Part shown: in pieces, positions 6,475-13,056 of the stretch
How positions within the stretch are numbered: the stretch's first letter is position 1
Layout of the letters: every line of letters begins with the position of its first letter
Source: a virus
Length of the DNA: 28,040 bases
Strand: one strand, 5' to 3'
IMG/VR virus record: IMGVR_UViG_3300044639_003174
Span: 1 to 28,040 of that record
Notes under the pieces: generated by a model
What the model was told of the DNA's origin: nothing
Databases searched by the model: none
Seen by the model: the letters and a program-made list of their open reading frames with translations, nothing else
Program-made: the position numbers and the translations under genes

Positions 6475-8178
6475 TTATACTATTGTTAAAATTCCCGCAT
6501 TACTATAAACAGCACCACTAGGTAAACCCGCTGATGATGTTGGTATGCTCTTAATTGAGAGGTTATTTACAAATGTAGTACCATTTCTATCTGATGTTAT
6601 ATTTGAACCAACAATAAAAGAGTCATCACAAGAAGCTATATTGTTTATTCCACCTAAAATTCCCGAATATTTACCACTTGCTGTATTCACAAGACCTCCA
6701 CTTATCGTTGAATAAGTATTACTTGCGTTATTACAACAACCACCACCAATAAATGAATAACCACCACTAGCTGTATTTTGTCTTCCACCGACAATAGAAG
6801 CACTACCACAGCTAACAATATTATTACAACCACCACTTATTGTTGAAAAATATGTATTTAAACAAATTGTATTAAAATAACCACCACTTATTGTTGAGTA
6901 ATATCCACTTGCTGTATTATTTCTTCCACCACCTATTGTTGAAAAATCACAACTAGCTGTATTATCTCTTCCACTTAAAATACCCGAAAACCTACCACTT
7001 GCCGTGTTATTATATCCACCACTTACAGTTGACCTATCGCCACTAGCTGTATTAACATATCCTCCACTAACGTTTGAAGCATAACCACTTGCAGTATTAA
7101 AATAACCTCCACTTGTCGTTGAATAAGTATTACTTGCTGTATTATTTCTTCCACCACCTATTGTTGAAAAACTATTACTAGAATTGTTTGCATTGCCACC
7201 ACCAATTGTTGAAGCATAAGCACTTGCTGTGTTGCACCTTCCTCCTCCAATAGTTGAATAATTACTACTTGATGTGTTAAATGCTCCACCACTTAAAGTA
7301 GATACATAACCGCTAGATGTATTATTTCTACCACCTCCAATAAACGCAAAATAATTACTAGCTGTGTTGCTTTGACCTCCACTAATTGTTGATTTACTAC
7401 AAATTGCTGAATTTTGATTACCTCCACTTACAGTAGAATAACTACCACTAGCTGTTTGTTTATATCCTCCACCAATAGTGGATAAATAACCATCCGCTAA
7501 ATGTGAAGCACCACCGCCAATTGTACTTAACTGCCCGTTAGCTGTATTACAATTCAAATTAAAAGGCGGACAAATACCACCTCCTCCACCAATAAAAGAA
7601 CCTAGACCACTTGCTATGTTACATAGACCACCACCTACTATTGAGCCATAACCACTTGCTGTGTTTCTTAGACCACCACTAATGGTTGAATAAGTACAAC
7701 TTGCAATATTGGAAGAACCACCACCTACTATTGAGGTATAACCGCTTGCAATATTGGTAGAACCACCACTAATTGTAGAATAGTAACTACTTGCTGTGTT
7801 AGATTGACCTCCACCTACTATTGAACCATAATCACTAGCTGTATTAAGAAGACCGCCACTTATTGTAGAAGAAATGCCACTAGCTGTGTTTAAATAACCA
7901 CCACCTATTGTTGAAAAATAATTACTTGCTGTGTTAAATGCTCCACCACCAACCATTGCACATTCACCACTTGCCGTGTTAAATGCTCCACCACTTATTG
8001 TAGAAGAAATATTACTTGCTGTATTACATTGTCCTAATGCAGTAGAATAATCACCACTTGCACAATTGTTGTTGTCAACTCGTCTTGATGAACCCGTTCC
8101 GCTATCTAAGTCTATAATACTAGTTGTTGGGGTGCTTCCACCTCCACCACCTCCCGAAAATCCAAATGTTTGATTCAT
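6475..8178 (-). CDS. YadA-head-like repetitive spike/fibre protein (567 residues)
   Basis: The N-terminus (1-44) has a run of Gly and a Thr/Ser-rich linker, probably an attachment arm. Residues 45-531 are about 32 copies of a 15-residue repeat of the form STISGGxxNTASGxY, the kind of left-handed beta-roll seen in YadA-type trimeric adhesin heads. Two copies carry insertions (9 residues with GGGICPPFN, and 2 residues with NTICLNTYF), and Cys appears at scattered repeat positions. The C-terminus (IKSIPTSSAGLPSGAVYSNA) is a tail I know from other phage fibre proteins. It is probably a trimeric receptor-binding spike of the virion. It has no signal peptide or membrane anchor, unlike bacterial autotransporters. 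Confidence 0.8.
   Translation of the reverse strand: MNQTFGFSGGGGGGSTPTTSIIDLDSGTGSSRRVDNNNCASGDYSTALGQCNTASNISSTISGGAFNTASGECAMVGGGAFNTASNYFSTIGGGYLNTASGISSTISGGLLNTASDYGSIVGGGQSNTASSYYSTISGGSTNIASGYTSIVGGGSSNIASCTYSTISGGLRNTASGYGSIVGGGLCNIASGLGSFIGGGGGICPPFNLNCNTANGQLSTIGGGASHLADGYLSTIGGGYKQTASGSYSTVSGGNQNSAICSKSTISGGQSNTASNYFAFIGGGRNNTSSGYVSTLSGGAFNTSSSNYSTIGGGRCNTASAYASTIGGGNANNSSNSFSTIGGGRNNTASNTYSTTSGGYFNTASGYASNVSGGYVNTASGDRSTVSGGYNNTASGRFSGILSGRDNTASCDFSTIGGGRNNTASGYYSTISGGYFNTICLNTYFSTISGGCNNIVSCGSASIVGGRQNTASGGYSFIGGGCCNNASNTYSTISGGLVNTASGKYSGILGGINNIASCDDSFIVGSNITSDRNGTTFVNNLSIKSIPTSSAGLPSGAVYSNAGILTIV
6586..8046 (-). repeat. About 32 coding repeats of 45 bp (15 residues)
   Basis: The repeat consensus is S-T-I-[SG]-G-G-x-x-N-T-A-S-G-x-[YF]. 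The Gly-Gly and N-T-A-S positions are the most constant, while the x positions vary (RN, YF, LL, QS, AF). DNA copies differ by many synonymous changes, so the array is old and does not look like a fresh slippage tract. Confidence 0.85.
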
Positions 8179-8190
8179 ATATTTAATTTT

Positions 8191-8883
8191 TTAAAATATT
8201 TTTTTACCTATATAAGTTTTATATCCACTATAAATAGCTACAACACCAATTGCACCTAAAACAAAATATAAACTTTTTTTCAGAAAACCTCTATTGTATG
8301 CTCTTTCGTCAATCAGAGTATATGTAAAGGAATTTCCATATAAATTTCTGTCTTTATCAACAAGTTTCATAAACTCATTAAAATCTTTTTGAGTTTGGAA
8401 TACTTGACATCCCGCACTCCACTTGCCTACTTCTTCTGAACTAGTACCCGCTTGATGGATATTAATTCCAAATAAGCCCGTTTTTGATTCTCCATTATTA
8501 AAATCAAGAATAGCATCTCTATTATAGTCAAGAATAACTGTTACGGGTTTGACTTGCACCAAAGCCTTGTATTGACCTTTGTGTAAACCAACTGCGTAAG
8601 CATCTTTATATTGACCTTGTTTTAAAAGTGATGTTCCCAATTTATTCATTGGAGATTTAAGCCAAAAAGTACCCGCATCTGTTGTTACAGAAAAATACTT
8701 TCCATCCCAATCACCATTTGCGTCTTTCCAAAAAACATATATTAAATCATCAAAAGAATTAGGAATTACTGAATTTGAACGAACACCAACTATATTTAGT
8801 TCATAGGGTCTTGTGTTCAACACATAATTATTTGTATCAAAAATTGTTAGTAAAGTTCTAATATTTTTAATTGGTACATCCAT
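8191..8883 (-). CDS. Membrane-anchored L,D-transpeptidase-like wall enzyme
   Basis: This protein is 230 residues. Its core matches the domain in the gene at 1-701: IVGVRSNSV, FDD, TTDAG, QYKALVQVK, GLFGINIHQAG with His143, and KWSAGCQVF with Cys159. His followed by S-x-G-C is the YkuD-type active-site pattern. A C-terminal membrane segment (about 206-222, SLYFVLGAIGVVAIYSG) replaces the peptidoglycan-binding domain of the other copy. The gene lies among virion membrane proteins, so it may act on the cell wall during entry. The enzymatic activity, bond-forming or bond-cutting, is not known. Confidence 0.65.
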   Translation of the reverse strand: MDVPIKNIRTLLTIFDTNNYVLNTRPYELNIVGVRSNSVIPNSFDDLIYVFWKDANGDWDGKYFSVTTDAGTFWLKSPMNKLGTSLLKQGQYKDAYAVGLHKGQYKALVQVKPVTVILDYNRDAILDFNNGESKTGLFGINIHQAGTSSEEVGKWSAGCQVFQTQKDFNEFMKLVDKDRNLYGNSFTYTLIDERAYNRGFLKKSLYFVLGAIGVVAIYSGYKTYIGKKIF

Positions 8884-9215
8884 TATCTAACTCTCAATAG
8901 AATTTTATCTAATTTCTCATCCATTAAGGATAAATTATTTTCTATTTTATTTACGTTTTCTTTTAACTCTTTAACTTCTACTTCTGAAACACCTTTGTAA
9001 ACCTCTACTTCTTGCATATTGGTTTCAATTTTTTTAACTTCTTGCTGAACTTCTTGAATATCAGTTGTGTGATTTTCAAGGGTCATTTTAGTATTGTAAT
9101 AAAAACCGTAACCTACACTTAAAGCTGTTGTTAATGCAATAAACATTGACAAAAAATTTGATGTCAATGTTGTTTTTTTTATGTGTTTCTCTAATAATGT
9201 TATTTCTTCTGCCAT
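8883..9215 (-). CDS. Single-TM coiled-coil protein
   Basis: Of 110 residues, 18-38 (TSNFLSMFIALTTALSVGYG) form a membrane segment and 45-105 a strongly predicted coiled coil (VQQEVKKIETNMQEVEVYKG, continuing with Val/Leu/Ile heptads). Its stop codon region overlaps the next start by one base (the 8191-8883 gene). The product may hold the wall enzyme or the spike to the membrane. No family recognised. Confidence 0.7.
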   Translation of the reverse strand: MAEEITLLEKHIKKTTLTSNFLSMFIALTTALSVGYGFYYNTKMTLENHTTDIQEVQQEVKKIETNMQEVEVYKGVSEVEVKELKENVNKIENNLSLMDEKLDKILLRVR

Positions 9216-9226
9216 ATTTTTGTTAA

Positions 9227-9463
9227 TTATTCTCCACCTAAAACTTCTGATAATGGTATCTCTCTAATTAATTTAGGAGCACCATTTACAAGTTTATAAA
9301 TGTAAAACTTCATTGTAAAAGTTTCATTAACGGGTTTAATCATAATGAATAACTCATTATATTTACAATTCAACTCTTCTGAAACAGATTGTAATGTTTC
9401 TTGAATCGTGTCATGTGTAATTTTTTCTTTGTCAATCAATCCTCCTAATAGTGCTCCAAACAT
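9227..9463 (-). CDS. Unknown 78-residue protein
   Basis: A small protein with a short hydrophobic N-terminus (FGALLGGLI) and then an alpha/beta pattern with beta strands NELFIMIKP and FTMKFYIYKL. No motif recognised. The start is preceded by AAAAAAATAGGTAT, the same leader as the GT9-like gene at 5173-6042. It lies between the LEA14-like protein and the coiled-coil protein in the virion cluster. Confidence 0.65.
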   Translation of the reverse strand: MFGALLGGLIDKEKITHDTIQETLQSVSEELNCKYNELFIMIKPVNETFTMKFYIYKLVNGAPKLIREIPLSEVLGGE

Positions 9464-9531
9464 ATACCTATTTTTTTAATTATTTAAACTTAAATACCTT
9501 TATTTCATCAAAAATACCTAAAATTTCTGAA

Positions 9532-10032
9532 TTATTTCAATCCCGTTAAATTCTTTACTGAATCCTCATAAGAAAAAGGAATAGTTACATTGAAAAATAA
9601 AAGTTTAACTTTTAATTTCATGTCAATTCTAATTCTTTGATTTTTTGGTAAAAGAAATAATTTGATAGGATTGATATTTAAGTTTTTACTGATTTTCATT
9701 AAATCAAAATCACCTTTTACACCAATTACACTTGTTGTATTTGGTTTAATAACATTTGTTGAATCATTTATTAATGAAGCAACATATTTATTATCAAGGA
9801 AAATATCATATTTTTGACTTACAAGAGTAATCTTTATGTCTGTATTATTAAAATAATTAAAAAATACCTCAATACCAATCTTGTTTAAGCTTAAATCAGT
9901 AATATCAAAAGAATTTATATCTACTTTATTAGATAGCATCTTTTTGTATTGCTTTCTAGCCCAAATTATTGTTGTAGCTGTTAACCCAATGGTTGCAATA
10001 CCTAAAGCATATTTTAATTTTGTTTTTAACAT
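9532..10032 (-). CDS. LEA14/WHy-like protein with N-terminal membrane anchor
   Basis: The 166-residue product has a membrane segment at about 8-24 (YALGIATIGLTATTIIW) and then a beta-sandwich resembling the LEA type 2 (WHy) domain: FFNYFNNTDIKITLVSQKYD, followed by IFLDNKYVASL, then IKPNTTSVIGVKGDF and IRIDMKLKVKL. In known LEA14 proteins the pattern is NP-x..I-x-Y-x-I-x-x-N-G-x-x-v-a. It lies in the virion membrane cluster and ends before a 68 bp gap. Probably a membrane-bound structural protein. Function is not known. Confidence 0.6.
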   Translation of the reverse strand: MLKTKLKYALGIATIGLTATTIIWARKQYKKMLSNKVDINSFDITDLSLNKIGIEVFFNYFNNTDIKITLVSQKYDIFLDNKYVASLINDSTNVIKPNTTSVIGVKGDFDLMKISKNLNINPIKLFLLPKNQRIRIDMKLKVKLLFFNVTIPFSYEDSVKNLTGLK

Positions 10033-10292
10033 CTTCCTAAAAAGTTTACTACTCCCGCACTTGCAGTAATTGTTAATTCATCTAATGGGTATTGTCCGTT
10101 TGCTGAAATAGTAACGGGTGTTCCAACAACTAAATCAATAGCCGTAGATGGTGTTCCTACATTTAATGTTCCCGTAAAAGACCCCGCACCACTAACCAAT
10201 ACCAATGAAATTGCGTTGAATCCCATTGAAGCAACTACATCAAATGTAGTGTTTGTGATTGTTTTGGTAAATATTCTTTCTGTTAAAGCCAT
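10026..10292 (-). CDS. Small all-beta structural protein (88 residues)
   Basis: The sequence alternates short strands with Gly/Thr/Ser/Asn turns (ISLVLVSGAGSFTGTLNVG, VTISANGQYPLDELTITAS) and has no membrane segment or Lys-rich tail. It looks like a small beta-barrel or jelly-roll-type virion protein such as a vertex or spike-base protein. It overlaps the start of the next gene by 7 bp. No family recognised. Confidence 0.65.
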   Translation of the reverse strand: MALTERIFTKTITNTTFDVVASMGFNAISLVLVSGAGSFTGTLNVGTPSTAIDLVVGTPVTISANGQYPLDELTITASAGVVNFLGRC

Positions 10293-10296
10293 AATT

Positions 10297-10734
10297 TTAT
10301 TTTTTTCTTGATTTTACAACTAAAATTATAATTGTAAGCAGTAATACTCCCGCACCTACTCCAATACCAATTTTAGCACCCATTGAAAGTCCTTTTTTCT
10401 CCTCTGTTGTAGCTAATGATTTTAACAATGCTTCATCTGTTGCCGAAGGCTTCAAAGAATCTTGCAACATTTTTTCTTGTTTAGCTAAAGCTTCTTGCTG
10501 TGATTTTGGCATTTGTGTTGCTTTTCTCCACATATCATCAAGAGTTCCCGCTTTTTTCATTTCTTTTTTAAGACCCTCTAAAAAGTTAGATTTATCTTCA
10601 TAACATCCATCAGCGTTAAAATAGGCTCTATCCCAAGACAATGGTTCTGCATCGGGAGAAGCATAATTAATCACTTCACCACCCGCATTAGATTTATTTT
10701 CAACTATAATTGGGTTTTTAGTTATAATTTCCAT
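10297..10734 (-). CDS. MEIIT-motif tail-anchored virion protein (145 residues)
   Basis: The protein starts MEIITKNPIIVENK, a motif shared with the genes at 16782-17246 and 18500-19336. It has a FNADGCYED segment, a charged helical middle, and a C-terminal membrane anchor (about 118-141) preceded by KKGLSMGAKIGIGVG and ended by KSRKK. The end-to-end similarity to the other two, with unrelated middles, suggests the ends are targeting or assembly signals. It would sit in the virion membrane with its N-terminus on the other side from the Lys-rich tail. Function is otherwise unknown. Confidence 0.75.
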   Translation of the reverse strand: MEIITKNPIIVENKSNAGGEVINYASPDAEPLSWDRAYFNADGCYEDKSNFLEGLKKEMKKAGTLDDMWRKATQMPKSQQEALAKQEKMLQDSLKPSATDEALLKSLATTEEKKGLSMGAKIGIGVGAGVLLLTIIILVVKSRKK

Positions 10735-11285
10735 GTTTTTAATTTTTTGTTTAATATTTTGTATAAAACAACACCTATTACAACGGTTACTATTATTGCA
10801 ACTGTGTTATCTTTTTGACCACTTCGTAATTTTGCTTCTTTATCTAAATCTTTAAGCTTGTACTTGTCAATGATTGAATTAAGTGTGTTTGCATAGTCTT
10901 TTGATTCTGCATAACCACCTTTTACCAAAGAATCTATTTGCTCTGAATAGTTTCTAGCATTGAACAAACCCGCTTTTGCATATCTCCCTTGTTTTTTTAA
11001 AAAATCCGAATGGTCTTTGATTGAATCTTGAACAGAAGAATATTTTCTAAAATAACTAACTTTATTTGCATCTTTTGGTGTTGGCAAAGCCACTTTATCA
11101 CCTTTCCAAGATGAATCAGCTTTAATCCCAAAATAATTGTTTGCTTTTTCTACCGCATAGCCTTTACCCCATCCACTTTCAAGAATCATTTGAGCCATCT
11201 TTACAGAAGGGAATAAACCCGTTCCTAAAGTAGCTTGAATTACTTCATTTTTATGTTTCTTTATAAAAGTTTCTTGAGGTGTCAT
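10722..11285 (-). CDS. GH73 N-acetylglucosaminidase-type wall hydrolase with C-terminal anchor
   Basis: A wall hydrolase candidate of 187 residues. MAQMILESGWGKG (31-42) carries the catalytic Glu36 of GH73/FlgJ-type glucosaminidases, followed by NNYFGIKADSSWKG and later YSEQIDSLVKGGYAESKDY, both typical of the family. A C-terminal membrane segment (about 160-176, TVAIIVTVVIGVVLYKI) anchors it. It cuts peptidoglycan glycan strands. Placed among tail-anchored virion proteins, it probably acts during entry, comparable in role to the membrane-associated transglycosylase of PRD1 (comparison by role, not homology). It overlaps its downstream neighbour's start by 13 bp. Confidence 0.82.
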   Translation of the reverse strand: MTPQETFIKKHKNEVIQATLGTGLFPSVKMAQMILESGWGKGYAVEKANNYFGIKADSSWKGDKVALPTPKDANKVSYFRKYSSVQDSIKDHSDFLKKQGRYAKAGLFNARNYSEQIDSLVKGGYAESKDYANTLNSIIDKYKLKDLDKEAKLRSGQKDNTVAIIVTVVIGVVLYKILNKKLKTWKL

Positions 11286-11286
11286 A

Positions 11287-11901
11287 TTATTTTACAATAT
11301 TAGCTAAAGTTGTGTAAACATTAGTTGTTTCAAATGTTTGCCCCGATTTTGCACCCGTAGAAATATTTACTTTTCTACCACCATTTGCATAAGTTCCCGT
11401 AGCATAATTTGTCATTGTTTTTTGGTCAATAATAGAAATTTTACCATCATCACCAAATGAAGCTACCATTTTGTTTCCAAAAAACGCTTGAACAATGTTA
11501 CCAAAAGATTCAGCTTTAGGATAAAATCTTGAATAAACAATTTTCAAATTACCGTTTGTAATTCCATTTAGTTTTTTCATGTAAGTAGCACCTAATAAAT
11601 TCCATGCACCCGCTGTCTTTTTACCATACAAACCATCTTCTGCTAATTGCGTACCATTTTTATTTGCATAAATTTGGAAAGCCATTACAGAATTATTATC
11701 TGCTAATTCTTTTGGTCGTGTTACTTTAGTAGAAGGTACTTGTTCTACCTCTACGGGAGTAATTGGCTCTGTTTCTAACATCATTTGTGTTTGAGCATCA
11801 GATTTTGCTTTTTTTACTCTTTTATAAATAACATAGGCAATTCCTAGCACTACTGCTACTGAACCGCCAATTATTAATTTCTTTTTTAAGTCTGCTTTCA
11901 T
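11287..11901 (-). CDS. Membrane-anchored peptidoglycan-binding-like protein
   Basis: In this 204-residue protein a membrane segment at about 8-25 (LIIGGSVAVVLGIAYVIY) is followed by a Lys-rich stop and a Thr/Pro/Glu linker. Residues about 68-105 (SVMAFQIYANKNGTQLAEDG, then LYGKKTAGAWNLLG) resemble a PG_binding_1 fold: hydrophobic core plus D-G-x-Y/F-G-x-x-T. The remainder is beta-rich (NISTGAKSGQTFETT). It lies 1 bp from the GH73 gene, so the two may form a wall-binding and wall-cutting pair on the virion membrane. Confidence 0.6.
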   Translation of the reverse strand: MKADLKKKLIIGGSVAVVLGIAYVIYKRVKKAKSDAQTQMMLETEPITPVEVEQVPSTKVTRPKELADNNSVMAFQIYANKNGTQLAEDGLYGKKTAGAWNLLGATYMKKLNGITNGNLKIVYSRFYPKAESFGNIVQAFFGNKMVASFGDDGKISIIDQKTMTNYATGTYANGGRKVNISTGAKSGQTFETTNVYTTLANIVK

Positions 11902-12107
11902 CTTTTTATAGTTTTTAAGGTTGGAGTTGACATTTTTGCTCTAATCATCTTTTCTGCATGAACACCAACTATTGCTCCTAAAGAAACAACCGCCACTTTT
12001 TTAAATATCCCGTTAATACCAAGATATTTATTGACAACCCAATAAGATAAAATAGCACCCGCTATTGCTCCTATTGGGTTGTTTTTTACATTGTCAACAA
12101 TTTTCAT
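11898..12107 (-). CDS. Small hydrophobic protein, paralog of the 59-residue neighbour
   Basis: Sixty-nine residues with two membrane segments (about 13-29 and 38-52). VKNNPIGAIAGAILSYWVV lines up with VKSNPIASILGAGLTFVAV of the gene at 12115-12294, as does the following KYLGING / KYTSINQ. The last 4 bp overlap the 11287-11901 start. Probably a small structural membrane protein. Confidence 0.7.
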   Translation of the reverse strand: MKIVDNVKNNPIGAIAGAILSYWVVNKYLGINGIFKKVAVVSLGAIVGVHAEKMIRAKMSTPTLKTIKR

Positions 12108-12114
12108 CTGAAAA

Positions 12115-12294
12115 TTATTTTAATTTAACATTATCCAAGTAAGCTGATGCTACACCACCTAATACTGTTAATGCTACTACTTTCCAAGTTTGATTTATAG
12201 AAGTGTATTTTTTCACCGCTACAAATGTTAAACCCGCCCCTAAAATTGAAGCAATAGGATTGCTTTTTACTTTGTTTACTGCTGTTGTTAACAT
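12115..12294 (-). CDS. Small hydrophobic protein (59 residues), tandem paralog
   Basis: ATG at 12292-12294, stop at 12115-12117. It begins MLTTAVNKVKSNPIASILGA and has two membrane segments, ending in YLDNVKLK. Its match to the adjacent 69-residue protein (N-P-I-x-x-I-x-G-A then K-K/N-K-Y) shows a tandem duplication and supports it as a real gene despite its size. Confidence 0.75.
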   Translation of the reverse strand: MLTTAVNKVKSNPIASILGAGLTFVAVKKYTSINQTWKVVALTVLGGVASAYLDNVKLK

Positions 12295-12324
12295 GATATT
12301 TGATTTTAATTGTTACAAATTTAA

Positions 12325-12537
12325 TTATTCTTCCGTAGAAACTGCATTAATAGTTAAAGGTTTATCATTAACTGCATATCTAAATGCACTAATACCTACT
12401 AAAATTGATACTAAAGGCATGATTGCTGACTTTACATCTTTACTTGTTAATAAAGTCATTCCCGCACCTAAAATAAGAATTGATGAACCCGCAATAGTTA
12501 CCATTCTTACACCTTGTTGAACATTTGTGTTTTTCAT
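12325..12537 (-). CDS. Small two-TM membrane protein (70 residues)
   Basis: Seventy residues with membrane segments at about 12-29 (VTIAGSSILILGAGMTLL) and 38-53, and a Glu-rich end (STEE). No family recognised. It has the same size and topology as the neighbouring duplicated pair but no clear sequence match. Likely a virion membrane protein. Confidence 0.65.
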   Translation of the reverse strand: MKNTNVQQGVRMVTIAGSSILILGAGMTLLTSKDVKSAIMPLVSILVGISAFRYAVNDKPLTINAVSTEE

Positions 12538-12555
12538 TTTTGTTGTTTTTAAAAT

Positions 12556-13044
12556 TTATACTCTATATTTAATTTTTGCTTTTTTCAAAATTGCATTAAT
12601 ATAGCCAAGTTCTGTGCTACTCAATTCATTTTGTAAAGTTGCTTCTAATCCCCATTTTGCTCTTGTTATAATATATGGGAAAATATCTCCATTATAGTTT
12701 CTAATGCCAAATGCTTTTTTAAGCATTAAAAAATCCGCATCATTTTTTAACTTTCTAAAAGTTGTGTACAATAATTGTTCATTTGTACCAATATCATTAC
12801 AAGCTGTTTCAATTGCATCTGCCATTGAATAGTAAGCTGAATTAGGATAAGATAATTTTTTAACCTCTTGTGCTGTTAAAATTTCACTTTCAACCTCACT
12901 TTGACCAATTTCAGTACCCGATTTAGGTTTTAAAAAATATTTGTATATAAGATAACCCGCACCGCCAATTACTCCAACTGCAATTACTCCTTTAGCCCAT
13001 TGTGGTAAGTCATTAAATGTTTTTGTTGCTACTTGTTTATTCAT
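12556..13044 (-). CDS. N-anchored protein with annexin-like helical domain
   Basis: This protein of 162 residues has a membrane segment at about 16-34 (WAKGVIAVGVIGGAGYLIYK), then a polar linker. Residues about 74-160 are helical with the pattern AIETACNDIGTNEQLLYTTF, LKNDADFLMLKKAFGIRNY, which resembles an annexin-type repeat: A-x-x..G-T-x-E-x-x-l, n-x-a-D-x, x-F-G-x-R. The resemblance is by eye, and a four-helix bundle unrelated to annexins is possible. The protein would face one side of the virion membrane; its function is not known. Confidence 0.55.
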   Translation of the reverse strand: MNKQVATKTFNDLPQWAKGVIAVGVIGGAGYLIYKYFLKPKSGTEIGQSEVESEILTAQEVKKLSYPNSAYYSMADAIETACNDIGTNEQLLYTTFRKLKNDADFLMLKKAFGIRNYNGDIFPYIITRAKWGLEATLQNELSSTELGYINAILKKAKIKYRV

Positions 13045-13056
13045 TTTTTTGTTTTA

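Noticed and set aside
6586-8046. CRISPR-like array
   Set aside because: The 45 bp period is in coding frame, encodes a 15-residue repeat and lacks conserved repeats with unique spacers.
8191-8883. M15-type peptidase or lysozyme for the wall enzyme
   Set aside because: There is no zinc-ligand set or lysozyme glutamate pattern; the His...S-x-G-C arrangement fits an L,D-transpeptidase-like site better.
12203-12520. 105-codon plus-strand frame
   Set aside because: It overlaps two small minus-strand membrane genes, one of which has a clear paralog next door.
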